A DNA stretch of 64,000 nt from the NCBI GenBank assembly GCA_964641125.1, contig CAZXMO010000008.1, positions 6,191-70,190 on the forward strand, given 5' to 3'. The stretch is from JBKHAJ01 sp964641125. Its GTDB lineage: Bacteria > Spirochaetota > Spirochaetia > SPDA01 > CAZSGZ01. The position numbers and the translations under genes were made by a program. The stretch's first letter is position 1. Each line of letters opens with the position of its first letter. Under the pieces are notes generated by a model. It was not told the DNA's origin. It did not search any database and saw only the letters and a program-made list of their open reading frames with translations. Below are positions 16,490-24,914 of this stretch, piece by piece.

Positions 16490-17686
16490 CTACTCGACGA
16501 GGCTTTGGGCGAACCGGGAGCCGAGCTCCTTCGCTTTATTCCACTCTTCCTCGGTGGGGGCGCCCAAGAATTCCAGCGTTTCGGTCAATTCCCATTTCAA
16601 CGGCTCGACGATACTCTTCACGTCTTTGAGGGCTCCTCCGCTCCAGCCGTAGCTGCCGAAATAAGCCGCCTTCTTGTTGGTAATCCGCTTGATTGCCGCT
16701 TCGTTCAGCATGTGCTTCATCGCCGGAAAGAGACTTACCTCGTAGGTGGGCGCACCGATTATGACCCCCGACTGGGTCCACAGGGCCGGAAGGACATAGC
16801 TCGAGTGGGTCCGGGCGACGTCGAAGATCTTTAGAGGGACCCCTTCCTCGGCCACTCCCTGGGCCACGGCGTTCATCATCCGTTCGGTGTTGCCGTACAT
16901 GCTTCCGAACAGGAGGGTCACCCCCGGCTCTCCTCCGGTGGCGGAGTATTCGGACCACCTCTTGTACAGCTCGATAATCTCGCCGGGGTTCTCCCTCCAG
17001 ATGAGCCCGTGGGAGGGAGCGATGATATCGATATCTACACCTTTGAGCTTGTCGATGGCGTTTAAGACCGGTTTGGAGAACTTACTGACGATGTTCGCGA
17101 AGTACCGGAGGGATTCCTGCTTGTAGAACTCGATGTCCCGGCACTGATCGTTGAAGATCGTCCCCGGCAGGGCGCCGTACCCGCCGAAGGCATCGCAGGA
17201 GAAGAGAATTTTGTCCGCGCCGCTGTAGGTGGCCATCGTTTCGGGCCAGTGGACGAAGGGGATGTGGAAAAAGGTTACCCTCCGTTTTCCGAGGTTAAGG
17301 GTCTCCCCGTCGGCGACCTCTTTGATCCGGCCGGTCACACCGTAGTAACTCTCGAGCATCGGTTTGGCCTTCGGGGTACAGAGGATGGTAAGATCCGGAT
17401 TAATCCGCGTAAGTGTCTTGATCGCCCCGGTATGGTCCGGTTCCATGTGATTGACTACCAAATAGTCCAGATTCTTCGGCTCCACGATCTTGGCAATCAA
17501 ATCGAAGAGGGCGTCGGTCTTGAACTCCTTGGCCAGGTCGACGATCATCTTTTTCTCGTCGTCGATGAGATATGAATTGTAGGTGACCCCTTCGTCCCTG
17601 ATCGGCCACAACCCTTCGAAGAGGTCCGTTGTCCTGTCGTTTAGACTGATGCAGTAGACATCTTTTTTTATCTCGGTTACTACCAT
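16490..17686 (-). CDS. fprA: flavodiiron protein (A-type flavoprotein)
   Basis: A 398-residue enzyme with an N-terminal metallo-beta-lactamase-like diiron domain (H80, E82, D84, H85 in NHMEPDHTG, with later His ligands) and a C-terminal flavodoxin domain from about residue 252 (SMYGNTERM FMN loop). Flavodiiron proteins reduce O2 to water and/or NO to N2O in the cytoplasm of anaerobes. There is no rubredoxin extension, so an external donor is needed. It is 13 bp downstream of the thiol peroxidase gene and appears to be the last gene of the pyruvate dehydrogenase run, which suggests protection of oxygen-sensitive metabolism. The nearest AAGGAG to ATG 17686 is distant, so translation may depend on coupling. 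Confidence 0.94.
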   Translation of the reverse strand: MVVTEIKKDVYCISLNDRTTDLFEGLWPIRDEGVTYNSYLIDDEKKMIVDLAKEFKTDALFDLIAKIVEPKNLDYLVVNHMEPDHTGAIKTLTRINPDLTILCTPKAKPMLESYYGVTGRIKEVADGETLNLGKRRVTFFHIPFVHWPETMATYSGADKILFSCDAFGGYGALPGTIFNDQCRDIEFYKQESLRYFANIVSKFSKPVLNAIDKLKGVDIDIIAPSHGLIWRENPGEIIELYKRWSEYSATGGEPGVTLLFGSMYGNTERMMNAVAQGVAEEGVPLKIFDVARTHSSYVLPALWTQSGVIIGAPTYEVSLFPAMKHMLNEAAIKRITNKKAAYFGSYGWSGGALKDVKSIVEPLKWELTETLEFLGAPTEEEWNKAKELGSRFAQSLVE

Positions 17687-17699
17687 TTTCGTTTTTCTC

Positions 17700-18215
17700 T
17701 CACTCCTTGATACTCTTCAATGCTTCCAAAACCCGCTCGTAGTCGGGATGATCGTGATTTTCCGTAACTATGTCGATATATCTGACGGTGTCGGTTTTGT
17801 CGATGATGAACACCGCCCTGTTGAGGAGTCTCAGCTCCTCGATGAGCACCCCGTACGCCCTTCCGAAAGAGGCCTCCCGGTGGTCCGAGAGGACCTCTAT
17901 CCGATCGACCCCCTCGGCGGCGCACCACCTCTTCTGTGCGAAGGGGAGGTCCATGCTGATGCTGAGTATCGCCACATCGTCTTCCAAACCCGCGGCGAAC
18001 TCGTTGAACTTCTTCGTCTGTACCGTGCACACTCCGGTATCTATGGAGGGGATCACGCTTATCAGCTTTATCTTTCCGGTATAGTCGCTCAAGCGTTTCG
18101 GCATGAGATCGATGTCGAGGACCGTAAAATCGGGGGCCTTGTTCCCTTCTTCGAGCTTGGGGCCTAAAAGGGTGATGGGGTTTCCCCCCATGAAAGTCTC
18201 CTGCCGTTCGGTCAT
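17700..18215 (-). CDS. tpx: thiol peroxidase (Tpx)
   Basis: A 171-residue atypical 2-Cys peroxiredoxin that reduces peroxides, normally with thioredoxin as donor. The peroxidatic C63 lies in SIDTGVCTVQT and the resolving C98 in FAQKRWC, the Tpx spacing of 35 residues. AAGGAGG precedes ATG 18215. It lies 60 bp after pdhC and 13 bp before fprA on the same strand. The pairing of Tpx with a flavodiiron protein points to a joint peroxide and O2 defence. Confidence 0.95.
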   Translation of the reverse strand: MTERQETFMGGNPITLLGPKLEEGNKAPDFTVLDIDLMPKRLSDYTGKIKLISVIPSIDTGVCTVQTKKFNEFAAGLEDDVAILSISMDLPFAQKRWCAAEGVDRIEVLSDHREASFGRAYGVLIEELRLLNRAVFIIDKTDTVRYIDIVTENHDHPDYERVLEALKSIKE

Positions 18216-18241
18216 TGATGTCCTCCTTAGTACAAATGTAG

Positions 18242-18270
18242 CGAGTGCCCCCGATCGTGGGGACTACTCG
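18242..18270. repeat. dispersed hairpin repeat, copy 1
   Basis: A hairpin (CGAGT/ACTCG outer arms, CCCC/GGGG inner arms) between pdhC and tpx. Its core at 18244-18265 recurs inverted at 24889-24910 with one mismatch in 22. No T tract. Confidence 0.5.
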
Positions 18271-18275
18271 TTCTC

Positions 18276-19732
18276 TTAGATCAGTGTCATTACCGGGTGC
18301 TCCAAATTACGCTTGAGGTCGGTGAGAAAGGCCGCCCCCACCGCGCCGTCGACGACCCGGTGGTCGCAGCTCAGGGTGCACCGCATGACGCTCGTTATCT
18401 CCACCCTTTCATCGCCGCCCGATCCGGTTACCCGCGGTTCCCGGGTGATGGTTCCCACCGCGAGGATAGCGGATCCCGGGGGATTGATAATGGCGGTAAA
18501 CTCCTCGATATCGTAACCCCCGAGGTTGCTCAGGGTAAAAACCGCTCCGGTGTACTCGTCGGGCGTCAGCTTGTTCTTCCGGGCGCGGTCTATCAATTCC
18601 CGAAGCTCCGCGTCGATCGCGGCTATTCCCTTGTTTCCGCAGTCTCTGACAACCGGTGTTATGAGGCCGTCCTCCTGGGCCACGGCAATACCGATGTCGA
18701 TCCGGTTGTATACGAGAAGAGAGTCTTCCTGCCAGCTCGTCCTAAGCGGTGGGTGACCCTTCAGGGTCTCGGCGGATAATTTGATGAGAAAGGCGTTCAA
18801 GGAAATCTTTCCCTCCCGTAAGGAATTGGCGATGCTCCGTTCAGCGAGGAGGGTGTCCACCTCGACCGCGGCCCGCAGATAGTAGTGGGGGGCCTGGAAC
18901 TTCGATTCCGAAAGCCGCCGGGCGATGATCCGCCGCTTCTGCGAGATAGGCCGCGATTCGGGGGGCAGCCCCTCACCGGCCGGCCCGTGAGTTCCACCGA
19001 CTGCCGCCGCGGGGACTCCCCCCGGAGCACCGGCCCCTCCCGCCCGGCGGGCGGCTTTTTCCACGTCCCGCTTGACGACCCGTCCGTCCGGACCCGATCC
19101 GTTTACGGCGGCGATGTCGATACCGTACCGGTCGGCGAGGGCCCTCGCGAGGGGGGATGACTTGACGTGCTCACCTCCCGCCGCGGCGGCCTTGGAAACG
19201 GTCCCACCCGGAGCGCTCGGCGCGGTTCCCGCTGGGCCCGTGGCTGCCGGCTCGGCGGNNNNNNNNNNNNNNNNNNNNNNNNNNNNNNNNNNNNNNNNNN
19301 NNNNNNNNNNNNNNNNNNNNNNNNNNNNNNNNNNNNNNNNNNNNNNNNNNNNNNNNNNCCACCCGGAGCGCTCGGCGCGGTTCCCGCTGGGCCCGTGGCT
19401 GCCGGCTCGGCGGCCGCCGGCTCGGAGGGAGACACGGGGGCCGGGGCCGAGGGGGCGGCGGCGGCCTCTTCGAGGAGCTCGGTAATGTCTTCGCCTTTCT
19501 CGCCTATAATGCCTATGGGTTCGCCTATCGCGGCGGAGCCGCCTTCGGGGACGAGAATTTTCAGGAGTGTCCCCTCCTGGACCGCTTCGTAGTCCATGGC
19601 GGCCTTGTCCGTCTCCACCTCGCAGAGGACCTCACCGGTTTCGACGCTATCTCCCTCGTTCTTGATCCAGGAGCCGATGGTTCCCGTCTCCATTGTCGGG
19701 GAGAGGGCTATCATCAGTATCTTTTCTGCCAT
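18276..19732 (-). CDS. pdhC: pyruvate dehydrogenase E2 (dihydrolipoamide acetyltransferase), split by an assembly gap
   Basis: E2 transfers acetyl groups from lipoyl-lysine to CoA. The N-terminal part (ATG 19732, AAGGAGG upstream) is a lipoyl domain with K43 in ETDKAAM, then an Ala/Pro/Glu-rich linker. After 100 N come more linker, an E3/E1-binding domain (SSPLARALADRYGID, GPDGRVVK) and the catalytic domain ending in the DHRVVDGA motif. The halves are out of frame as drawn, but the same 55 bases (19204-19258 and 19359-19413) flank the N run; removing 155 bases (the Ns plus one copy) restores one frame and gives 433 residues, usual for a one-lipoyl E2. The gene is therefore probably intact. 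It follows pdhB by 13 bp; no E3 gene is adjacent. Confidence 0.93.
19259..19358. other. assembly gap of 100 N
   Basis: Exactly 100 N, a typical placeholder of unknown length, flanked on both sides by the same 55-base sequence. This suggests two contig ends that overlap and were not merged, or a collapsed tandem repeat in the pdhC linker. Confidence 0.98.
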
Positions 19733-19745
19733 GGGGTTCCTCCTT

Positions 19746-20726
19746 CTACCGGATGTACAGCACGGCTTTGACCGCGTCAATAATCTTAGGCACCGACGGC
19801 TGAGCGGCGAGCTCCAAGGTGTGGTTGTAGGGCATGGGAACGTCCTCGGCACAGACGAGCTCCACCGGAGCGTCGAGCATATCGAAACAGTTCTTCGATA
19901 TCAGCCAGGCCACGTGGGAGCCTACGCTCGCGAAGGGCCAGGCCTCGTCGACGACCACGCATCTATTGGTTTTCTTGACCGATCCGTAGATCGCCGCTTC
20001 ATCCAAGGGTCGGATCGAGCGGAGGTCTATCACCTCGGCGTCGATCCCCTCGTTCTCGAGTTTCTCGGCAGCCTCGATGACCGCCTGCATCGGCTTGGAA
20101 AAGCTTATAAGGGTTACGTCGTTACCCTCCCGCCGGACCGCACCCTTCCCGAACTCGATCACGTACTCCTCGGCGGGGACCTTCCCCTTCCAGGCGTACA
20201 TCATCTCACCCTCTAAAAAGATGACCGGATTGTCGTCCCGAATCGCCGTTTTGAGCATCCCCTTCGCATCGTAGGGGGTAGACGGTGCTACCACCTTCAA
20301 TCCCGGGATATGAGCGTAGATCGACTGGAGGGCCTGGCTATGCTGAGATGCGAGATACTCGGCGGGACCGTTAGGGCCGCGGAAGACGATGGGCAGTGTA
20401 AATTGTCCCCCCGACATGTACCGGGTCTTCGCGGCGTTGCTCACCACCTGGTCGTAGGCCATGAGGGAAAAGTTGAAGGTCATCCACTCCACGATGGGGC
20501 GGAGTCCCGCCATGGCCGCTCCCACTCCGACTCCGGTAAATCCCTCTTCGGAGATTGGGGTGTCCAAGACCCGCTGGGGGCCGAAGGTATCCAAAAGACC
20601 CTGGCTCACCTTGTAGGCGCCGTTGTATTGGGCGACTTCCTCACCCATGAGAATAACCGAGTCGTCCCGGTTCATTTCCTCTTCCATGGCCTGACGGAGG
20701 GCCTCGCGATAACTTAATTCAGGCAT
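19746..20726 (-). CDS. pdhB: pyruvate dehydrogenase E1 beta subunit
   Basis: A 326-residue transketolase-type protein that, with PdhA, decarboxylates pyruvate with thiamine diphosphate and loads acetyl onto E2. The pyrimidine-binding domain (residues 1-180, including the MGEEVAQYNGAYKVS stretch) and the C-terminal domain (about 195-320) are complete and the length is normal. ATG 20726 has AAGGAGGAG upstream; a longer frame to 20819 lacks homology in its extra residues. It is 14 bp downstream of pdhA and 13 bp upstream of pdhC. The acetoin or branched-chain enzymes look similar, but the EEVAQYNGAYKVS sequence is pyruvate-type. Confidence 0.94.
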   Translation of the reverse strand: MPELSYREALRQAMEEEMNRDDSVILMGEEVAQYNGAYKVSQGLLDTFGPQRVLDTPISEEGFTGVGVGAAMAGLRPIVEWMTFNFSLMAYDQVVSNAAKTRYMSGGQFTLPIVFRGPNGPAEYLASQHSQALQSIYAHIPGLKVVAPSTPYDAKGMLKTAIRDDNPVIFLEGEMMYAWKGKVPAEEYVIEFGKGAVRREGNDVTLISFSKPMQAVIEAAEKLENEGIDAEVIDLRSIRPLDEAAIYGSVKKTNRCVVVDEAWPFASVGSHVAWLISKNCFDMLDAPVELVCAEDVPMPYNHTLELAAQPSVPKIIDAVKAVLYIR

Positions 20727-20740
20727 ACTCACTCTCCTCC

Positions 20741-21724
20741 TTACGCCAGCACGTCGTGGTAGAGGGACTCCATCGGCGGCTCTTCGCTCTTTTCGGCGAA
20801 ATCCACCGCTTCCTGGCACCTCTCTTTGATCCGTTCGTCCAACTCTTTAAGGGTTTCTTCGTCGGTAAGCCCCTCCTCCACTAAGAGCTTCTGCAGAATG
20901 ATGATGGGGTCCTGCTCTTGAAAACTCTTGAGCTCTTCCTTGGTCCGGTACTTGGCGGGATCGCTCATGGAGTGTCCCTTGTACCGGTAGGTCCGGATCT
21001 CGTAGAACAGGGGACGGGGATCTTCCCTCAGGCTCGCAATAGCTGTGGTGAACTCGTCATAGACAGTCAGGACATCCATGCCGTCGAGCTGTTTTCCTTC
21101 GATATCGTAGGAGTTTCCCATTACCGAGAAGTCATGGACACTCGAGACCCGTTTGAAATCGGTCCCCATCCCGTAACGGTTGTTTTCGCAGATGTAGATT
21201 ACCGGGAGGTCCCAAATTTTGGCCAGGTTCATGCTCTCGTGAAAGGCCCCCTGGTGGATCGCCCCGTCACCGAAATAGCAGAGGACGACTCCCTTCTCCT
21301 TGCGGTACTTGATTTTAAGCCCCACCCCGGTGGCCACCGGGATCTGGCTGCCCACGATTCCGTTGCCGCCGTACATGTGGAGATCGGCGTCGAAGAGGTG
21401 CATAGAGCCCCCCTTACCCTTGGAGCAGCCGGTCTTCTTTCCGTAGAGCTCCGCCATGATCCCCTTGGGATCCATGCCGCAGGCTAGGGCGTGACCGTGA
21501 TCCCGATACGCGGTGACCACGTAGTCCCGCCCGAGGTCCAAGGAGGCGATGGTTCCCGCCGCCACCGCTTCCTGACCGATATAGAGGTGACAGAATCCGC
21601 CTATCTTTCTCAGTCCGTACATCATCGAGCTCTTCTCTTCGAATCTGCGGATGAGGAGCATCTGCTCGAGGATTTTCAGGACCGTTTCGGAATCGTATTT
21701 CGTAATGAGTTTCCTCTTGCCCAT
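20741..21724 (-). CDS. pdhA: pyruvate dehydrogenase E1 alpha subunit
   Basis: A 327-residue thiamine-diphosphate-binding subunit. The cofactor motif runs from GDGAIHQG at residue 152 to the ENN ending at 182; the YRDHGHAL and YRYKGHSMSDP loops of E1 alpha are present, with the phosphorylation-loop-like serine. Paired with PdhB it starts pyruvate oxidation to acetyl-CoA, CO2 and NADH. ATG 21724 follows AGGGGG; the frame continues upstream but only antisense-like sequence is there. It is the first Pdh gene and starts 8 bp after a PNPOx-like gene. Confidence 0.95.
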   Translation of the reverse strand: MGKRKLITKYDSETVLKILEQMLLIRRFEEKSSMMYGLRKIGGFCHLYIGQEAVAAGTIASLDLGRDYVVTAYRDHGHALACGMDPKGIMAELYGKKTGCSKGKGGSMHLFDADLHMYGGNGIVGSQIPVATGVGLKIKYRKEKGVVLCYFGDGAIHQGAFHESMNLAKIWDLPVIYICENNRYGMGTDFKRVSSVHDFSVMGNSYDIEGKQLDGMDVLTVYDEFTTAIASLREDPRPLFYEIRTYRYKGHSMSDPAKYRTKEELKSFQEQDPIIILQKLLVEEGLTDEETLKELDERIKERCQEAVDFAEKSEEPPMESLYHDVLA

Positions 21725-21732
21725 GTTTCCCC

Positions 21733-22176
21733 CTAGGAGCTGAAATCGACGTCGATTCGAACGCCCTGCATCGGCTTGAAGTACCGGGCGCTTTCGATGA
21801 CCGTTTCCAGGACCAGGAGGCTCGATTCGTCCGATTTGAGCTTCCAAAAGGCGCCGAGCCTCGCCCCGATTGCTTCCAACACCTCCGAGCGGAGGGACGG
21901 GTTGTCCATCAGATTGACCCGCCCCGTGATGTTCACCACCCGGTCGAGCTGAGGGGTCTGGAACATCCATTCAACGGAAGAATTCTCTTCGATCTGACCG
22001 GTCTTGTCGAAGGCCTTCGAGGTGATCGCGTATATCGCGTACTTCCGGTCTTTGAGAAGTGTCGGGGTCATCCATCGCATGCGGGGGCTTCCCGACGCAT
22101 CGGCGGTCGCCAGGACGGCGGTCTTCGCCTCGTCTATTATGACGTTGAGCTCATTCATTACATCGTTTTGTGTCAT
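21733..22176 (-). CDS. pyridoxamine 5'-phosphate oxidase-related flavin-binding protein
   Basis: A 147-residue split-barrel protein of the PNPOx-like family (FMN-binding). The opening helix plus LATADASGSPRMRWM and the following strand pattern (YAIYAITSKAFDKTGQIEEN) are typical of the small general-stress/flavin-binding members. Such proteins bind FMN, F420 or heme; the substrate is not predictable. AAGGGAG is upstream of ATG 22176. It lies 8 bp before pdhA and so appears to be the first gene of the Pdh-Tpx-Fpr run; a redox role next to those genes is plausible but unproven. Confidence 0.85.
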   Translation of the reverse strand: MTQNDVMNELNVIIDEAKTAVLATADASGSPRMRWMTPTLLKDRKYAIYAITSKAFDKTGQIEENSSVEWMFQTPQLDRVVNITGRVNLMDNPSLRSEVLEAIGARLGAFWKLKSDESSLLVLETVIESARYFKPMQGVRIDVDFSS

Positions 22177-22262
22177 TGCCGCGCTCCCTTAAGATTAGAG
22201 TCTTATTCATAAAGTATATAGATTCGGGGTATAATGACCAGGAAAAATCGCCGCCGCGTGGT

Positions 22263-23054
22263 TCAATCCCGCTCCATCTCCGCGGCACGATCGGCGGCGT
22301 CGACCACCGCGTCCATCACGGCGCCGGTAAAGCCGCCGTGCTCGAGGGCTGATATCCCGGCTATGGTCGTTCCGGCGGGGGAGACCACCCGGGAGAGCAT
22401 TTCGGCCGGGTTCCGGCCCCCCTGCCTCAGGACCTCGACCGCGCCCTCGAGGGTCTTTAGGGCAATCTCTAAGGAGGTGTCGTAGGCGATCCCCGTTTTT
22501 ACCCCCCCCAAGCTCAAGGCGTGGAGAAAGGCGAAGACATAGGCGATCCCCGAGCCGGAGAGGCCGGTAAAGGCGGGGATGAGCGGTTCGGGGAGTCTGA
22601 AAGGAGTTCCGATCGCCTCGGCGATGCCGAGTGCATCGGAAACGAAACCGCCGGAGACTCCGTCGGCGAAGGCGACGCCGACCGCCGATTTCCCCACCGC
22701 GGCGGCGAGGTTGGGCATAAACCTGCAGATCTCTCCGGTTTTTAAATCTTCCCCGATTCGCCGAAGAGGAACTCCGGCGGCGACCGATATGAAGCGGTGT
22801 TTTCCAGCGTGCCGGGCGAGCTCATCGAGAAGGGGGGTAAAATCCTGGGGTTTGACGGCGAGGACGAGAGTGCGGGTATTGTCCGCGAGCTTCTCGAGGG
22901 TATCGAAGACTTCGACACCGGCGGCACCCGTTCGGGCTTCCTCCGCCCTGCTGGGGGATTTCTCGAAGACCCCCACTTCGGTTCCCTTCGCGGTCAGTCC
23001 GCGGGCGATCGCGGAGCCCATGTTTCCGTATCCGATAATCCCTATTCCTTCCAT
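22263..23054 (-). CDS. proC: pyrroline-5-carboxylate reductase
   Basis: A 263-residue enzyme that reduces pyrroline-5-carboxylate to proline with NAD(P)H, the last step of proline synthesis. The Rossmann motif GYGNMGSA is at residues 8-15 and the C-terminal signature (GLSGSGIAYVFAFLHAL, then the SPAGTTIAGISALEHGGF stretch) is complete. Length is normal. There is no clear Shine-Dalgarno before ATG 23054; a TAAAAT box six bases upstream raises the possibility of a leaderless message. It is divergent from the diguanylate cyclase gene by 60 bp. Confidence 0.95.
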   Translation of the reverse strand: MEGIGIIGYGNMGSAIARGLTAKGTEVGVFEKSPSRAEEARTGAAGVEVFDTLEKLADNTRTLVLAVKPQDFTPLLDELARHAGKHRFISVAAGVPLRRIGEDLKTGEICRFMPNLAAAVGKSAVGVAFADGVSGGFVSDALGIAEAIGTPFRLPEPLIPAFTGLSGSGIAYVFAFLHALSLGGVKTGIAYDTSLEIALKTLEGAVEVLRQGGRNPAEMLSRVVSPAGTTIAGISALEHGGFTGAVMDAVVDAADRAAEMERD

Positions 23055-23077
23055 CCGGCGATTTTATCATTTTTTAT

Positions 23078-23106
23078 TTGCAGAAATATACCCCTCGGTA
23101 TATGCT
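23078..23106 (+). promoter_or_regulatory. promoter giving a near-leaderless cyclase mRNA
   Basis: TTGCAG (23078-23083), 17 bp, TATGCT (23101-23106), eight bases before ATG 23115. No Shine-Dalgarno is present. Confidence 0.4.
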
Positions 23107-23114
23107 TAAGTTCC

Positions 23115-24863
23115 ATGGTCCCCCGTTTAAAGCCGATAATCCTCGCAGTCTCGCTGTTTGCCGCGGCGGTTCCGGGCTGGGCCGCACCCCAGACGGAGGA
23201 GCTTACCTTCCTGGACGACGAATGGGAGTACCTCTGGAGCCGCGCCGAGACACCGCCGGCCGACGGAGCATGGAAGGCTGCGGGATTTCCGAGCAATCCC
23301 CCGGGCAGGGAGGAGCGGACTATGGTGTGGTACCGGGTCCGCCTTCCCGCGGGGGAGTACCGGGATCCCCGGCTCTACGTTTTCAGCATCGATCTGAATG
23401 CCGAGTTTTTCCTCGACGGAACATCGATATACTCCTTCGGACCGATAAACCCGCCTGATTTCGTGGGCTGGCCTTGGCATTTAGTCGAGCTTCCCCCGGA
23501 TTATTCGGAAAAGGAGCTCGCCGTCCGGGTGTCTTCCGATTACAGGGATATAGGCTTATGGGGGACCGTTATCTTGGGTCCGGGGGTAGAGCTCCAGAGT
23601 TGGATGTTCCGAAGAGATATCCTGCCCTTGACCATCTCGATAGTATCTTTGTGCATCAGCATTATTTTCTTGGTGGTCTTTTTTTTGAACCGGAGCCAAA
23701 GGAATTCGTTGTACATCAGCCTTACAACCTTCTTTCTGATCTTGAGGGTACTCTGCCAGGCCCACGTCAGGACCGGGATTATCGACAATCCGCTGGTGTG
23801 GGAGTATGTGAAAGTCTTATCGACCAGCGTCATTCCCGTCTTTATCGCCCTGTTCTTGAGAACGATCGTTGAAAAACGTCTCAGGTGGCTCACTAACTCG
23901 GTGCTGGTCGCCTTCATGGGGGCCTTCGCCTTCGGGATCATCGGTCCCGCGAGCGGACTCGTCGAGCTCCCGAGTCTTTACGGGATTCTCGATTGGATAT
24001 CAATCCTCGCGGTCCTCATCCTAGGGACCCTTTTGATCCGTTCGAGTATCCGAAGGAATATGGAGGCCCGGATTCTCCTGTTATCCTTTCTGCCCCTATC
24101 GATCCTGGTCTTCTACGGGATCCTCATGAGCCGCGATAGAGTCCCCTGGGTCCCCGAATTGGACTACCTGGTCCTCTTCCAGTTTTCGGTGGGGCTCTCC
24201 CTCGTCCTAGCTCGAAGGTTTCTGCTGGTCAACCGGGCCCTGGGGAAATTCGCCCATAGATCCTTCCTGAGGTTCAGGGAGGTCCGAGATTTCAACGAGC
24301 GTCTCGAGGAGCTGGTCGCGAACCGGACGAAGCAGCTCTCGAGGGCCAACGAGGCTTTGGAGAAGGAGCACAGCCGTCTTGTCGAGGTTTCTATTACCGA
24401 TTCTCTGACCGGTTTGTACAATCGCCGGTACACCGAAGAGATGCTCGGTCGAATTACCGCCGAATCCAGGAGGTACGGAACCCCTTTGAGCGTCGTCCTC
24501 TTCGATCTGGACAATTTCAAAAATATCAACGACCTCCGGGGGCATCAGGCGGGGGACCGGGTCCTCAAAGGAGTCGGGGAGATTTTCCGGGAGATAAGCA
24601 GGGATTCGGACATCGCGGGACGGTACGGCGGTGAAGAGTTCCTGCTTATCCTGCCCCGCACCGAATGGGGCCGGGCGGTCCAGGTGGCGGAACGGATCCG
24701 CCGGGAGATAACCGAGCGGCTCCGGCCGGTCGAGATCGAGGTGACCATAAGCGGGGGCGTTGCGGAGCTCGACGGGCACAGCCCCGAGGGACTGGTACAA
24801 GAGGCGGACAAACGGATGTACCGGGCCAAACAGATGGGAAAAAACCGGATCGTGGCGATGTGA
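23115..24863 (+). CDS. membrane-bound diguanylate cyclase (7TM sensor, GGDEF)
   Basis: A 582-residue c-di-GMP synthase. Signal peptide at residues 1-23, an extracytoplasmic jelly-roll domain at about 25-165 similar to the DISM/galactose-binding sensor type, about seven membrane segments at 170-375, a coiled coil at 385-425, and a GGDEF domain at 425-580. The active site is GGEEF (near 507) with an I-site RDSD five residues before it, so product inhibition is likely. The start ATG 23115 opens the signal peptide; no Shine-Dalgarno is visible, but promoter boxes lie just upstream. It may oppose the HD-GYP protein encoded 7 kb away. Its 3' end faces rel across a hairpin repeat. Confidence 0.92.
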   Translation: MVPRLKPIILAVSLFAAAVPGWAAPQTEELTFLDDEWEYLWSRAETPPADGAWKAAGFPSNPPGREERTMVWYRVRLPAGEYRDPRLYVFSIDLNAEFFLDGTSIYSFGPINPPDFVGWPWHLVELPPDYSEKELAVRVSSDYRDIGLWGTVILGPGVELQSWMFRRDILPLTISIVSLCISIIFLVVFFLNRSQRNSLYISLTTFFLILRVLCQAHVRTGIIDNPLVWEYVKVLSTSVIPVFIALFLRTIVEKRLRWLTNSVLVAFMGAFAFGIIGPASGLVELPSLYGILDWISILAVLILGTLLIRSSIRRNMEARILLLSFLPLSILVFYGILMSRDRVPWVPELDYLVLFQFSVGLSLVLARRFLLVNRALGKFAHRSFLRFREVRDFNERLEELVANRTKQLSRANEALEKEHSRLVEVSITDSLTGLYNRRYTEEMLGRITAESRRYGTPLSVVLFDLDNFKNINDLRGHQAGDRVLKGVGEIFREISRDSDIAGRYGGEEFLLILPRTEWGRAVQVAERIRREITERLRPVEIEVTISGGVAELDGHSPEGLVQEADKRMYRAKQMGKNRIVAM

Positions 24864-24882
24864 GTGTTATTGTCCGAGTGGG

Positions 24883-24914
24883 CGATAGAGTCCCCACGAT
24901 CGGGAGCACTATCG
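24883..24914. repeat. dispersed hairpin repeat, copy 2
   Basis: CGATAG/CTATCG outer arms (24883-24888, 24909-24914) around a core at 24889-24910 that is the inverted copy of 18244-18265 with one mismatch. It lies between convergent genes and includes the rel stop codon. Confidence 0.5.

Noticed and set aside
19103..19852. Two separate genes on either side of the N run, or a pdhC pseudogene
   Set aside because: Identical flanks and frame restoration by removing 155 bases show that the break is most likely an assembly artefact.
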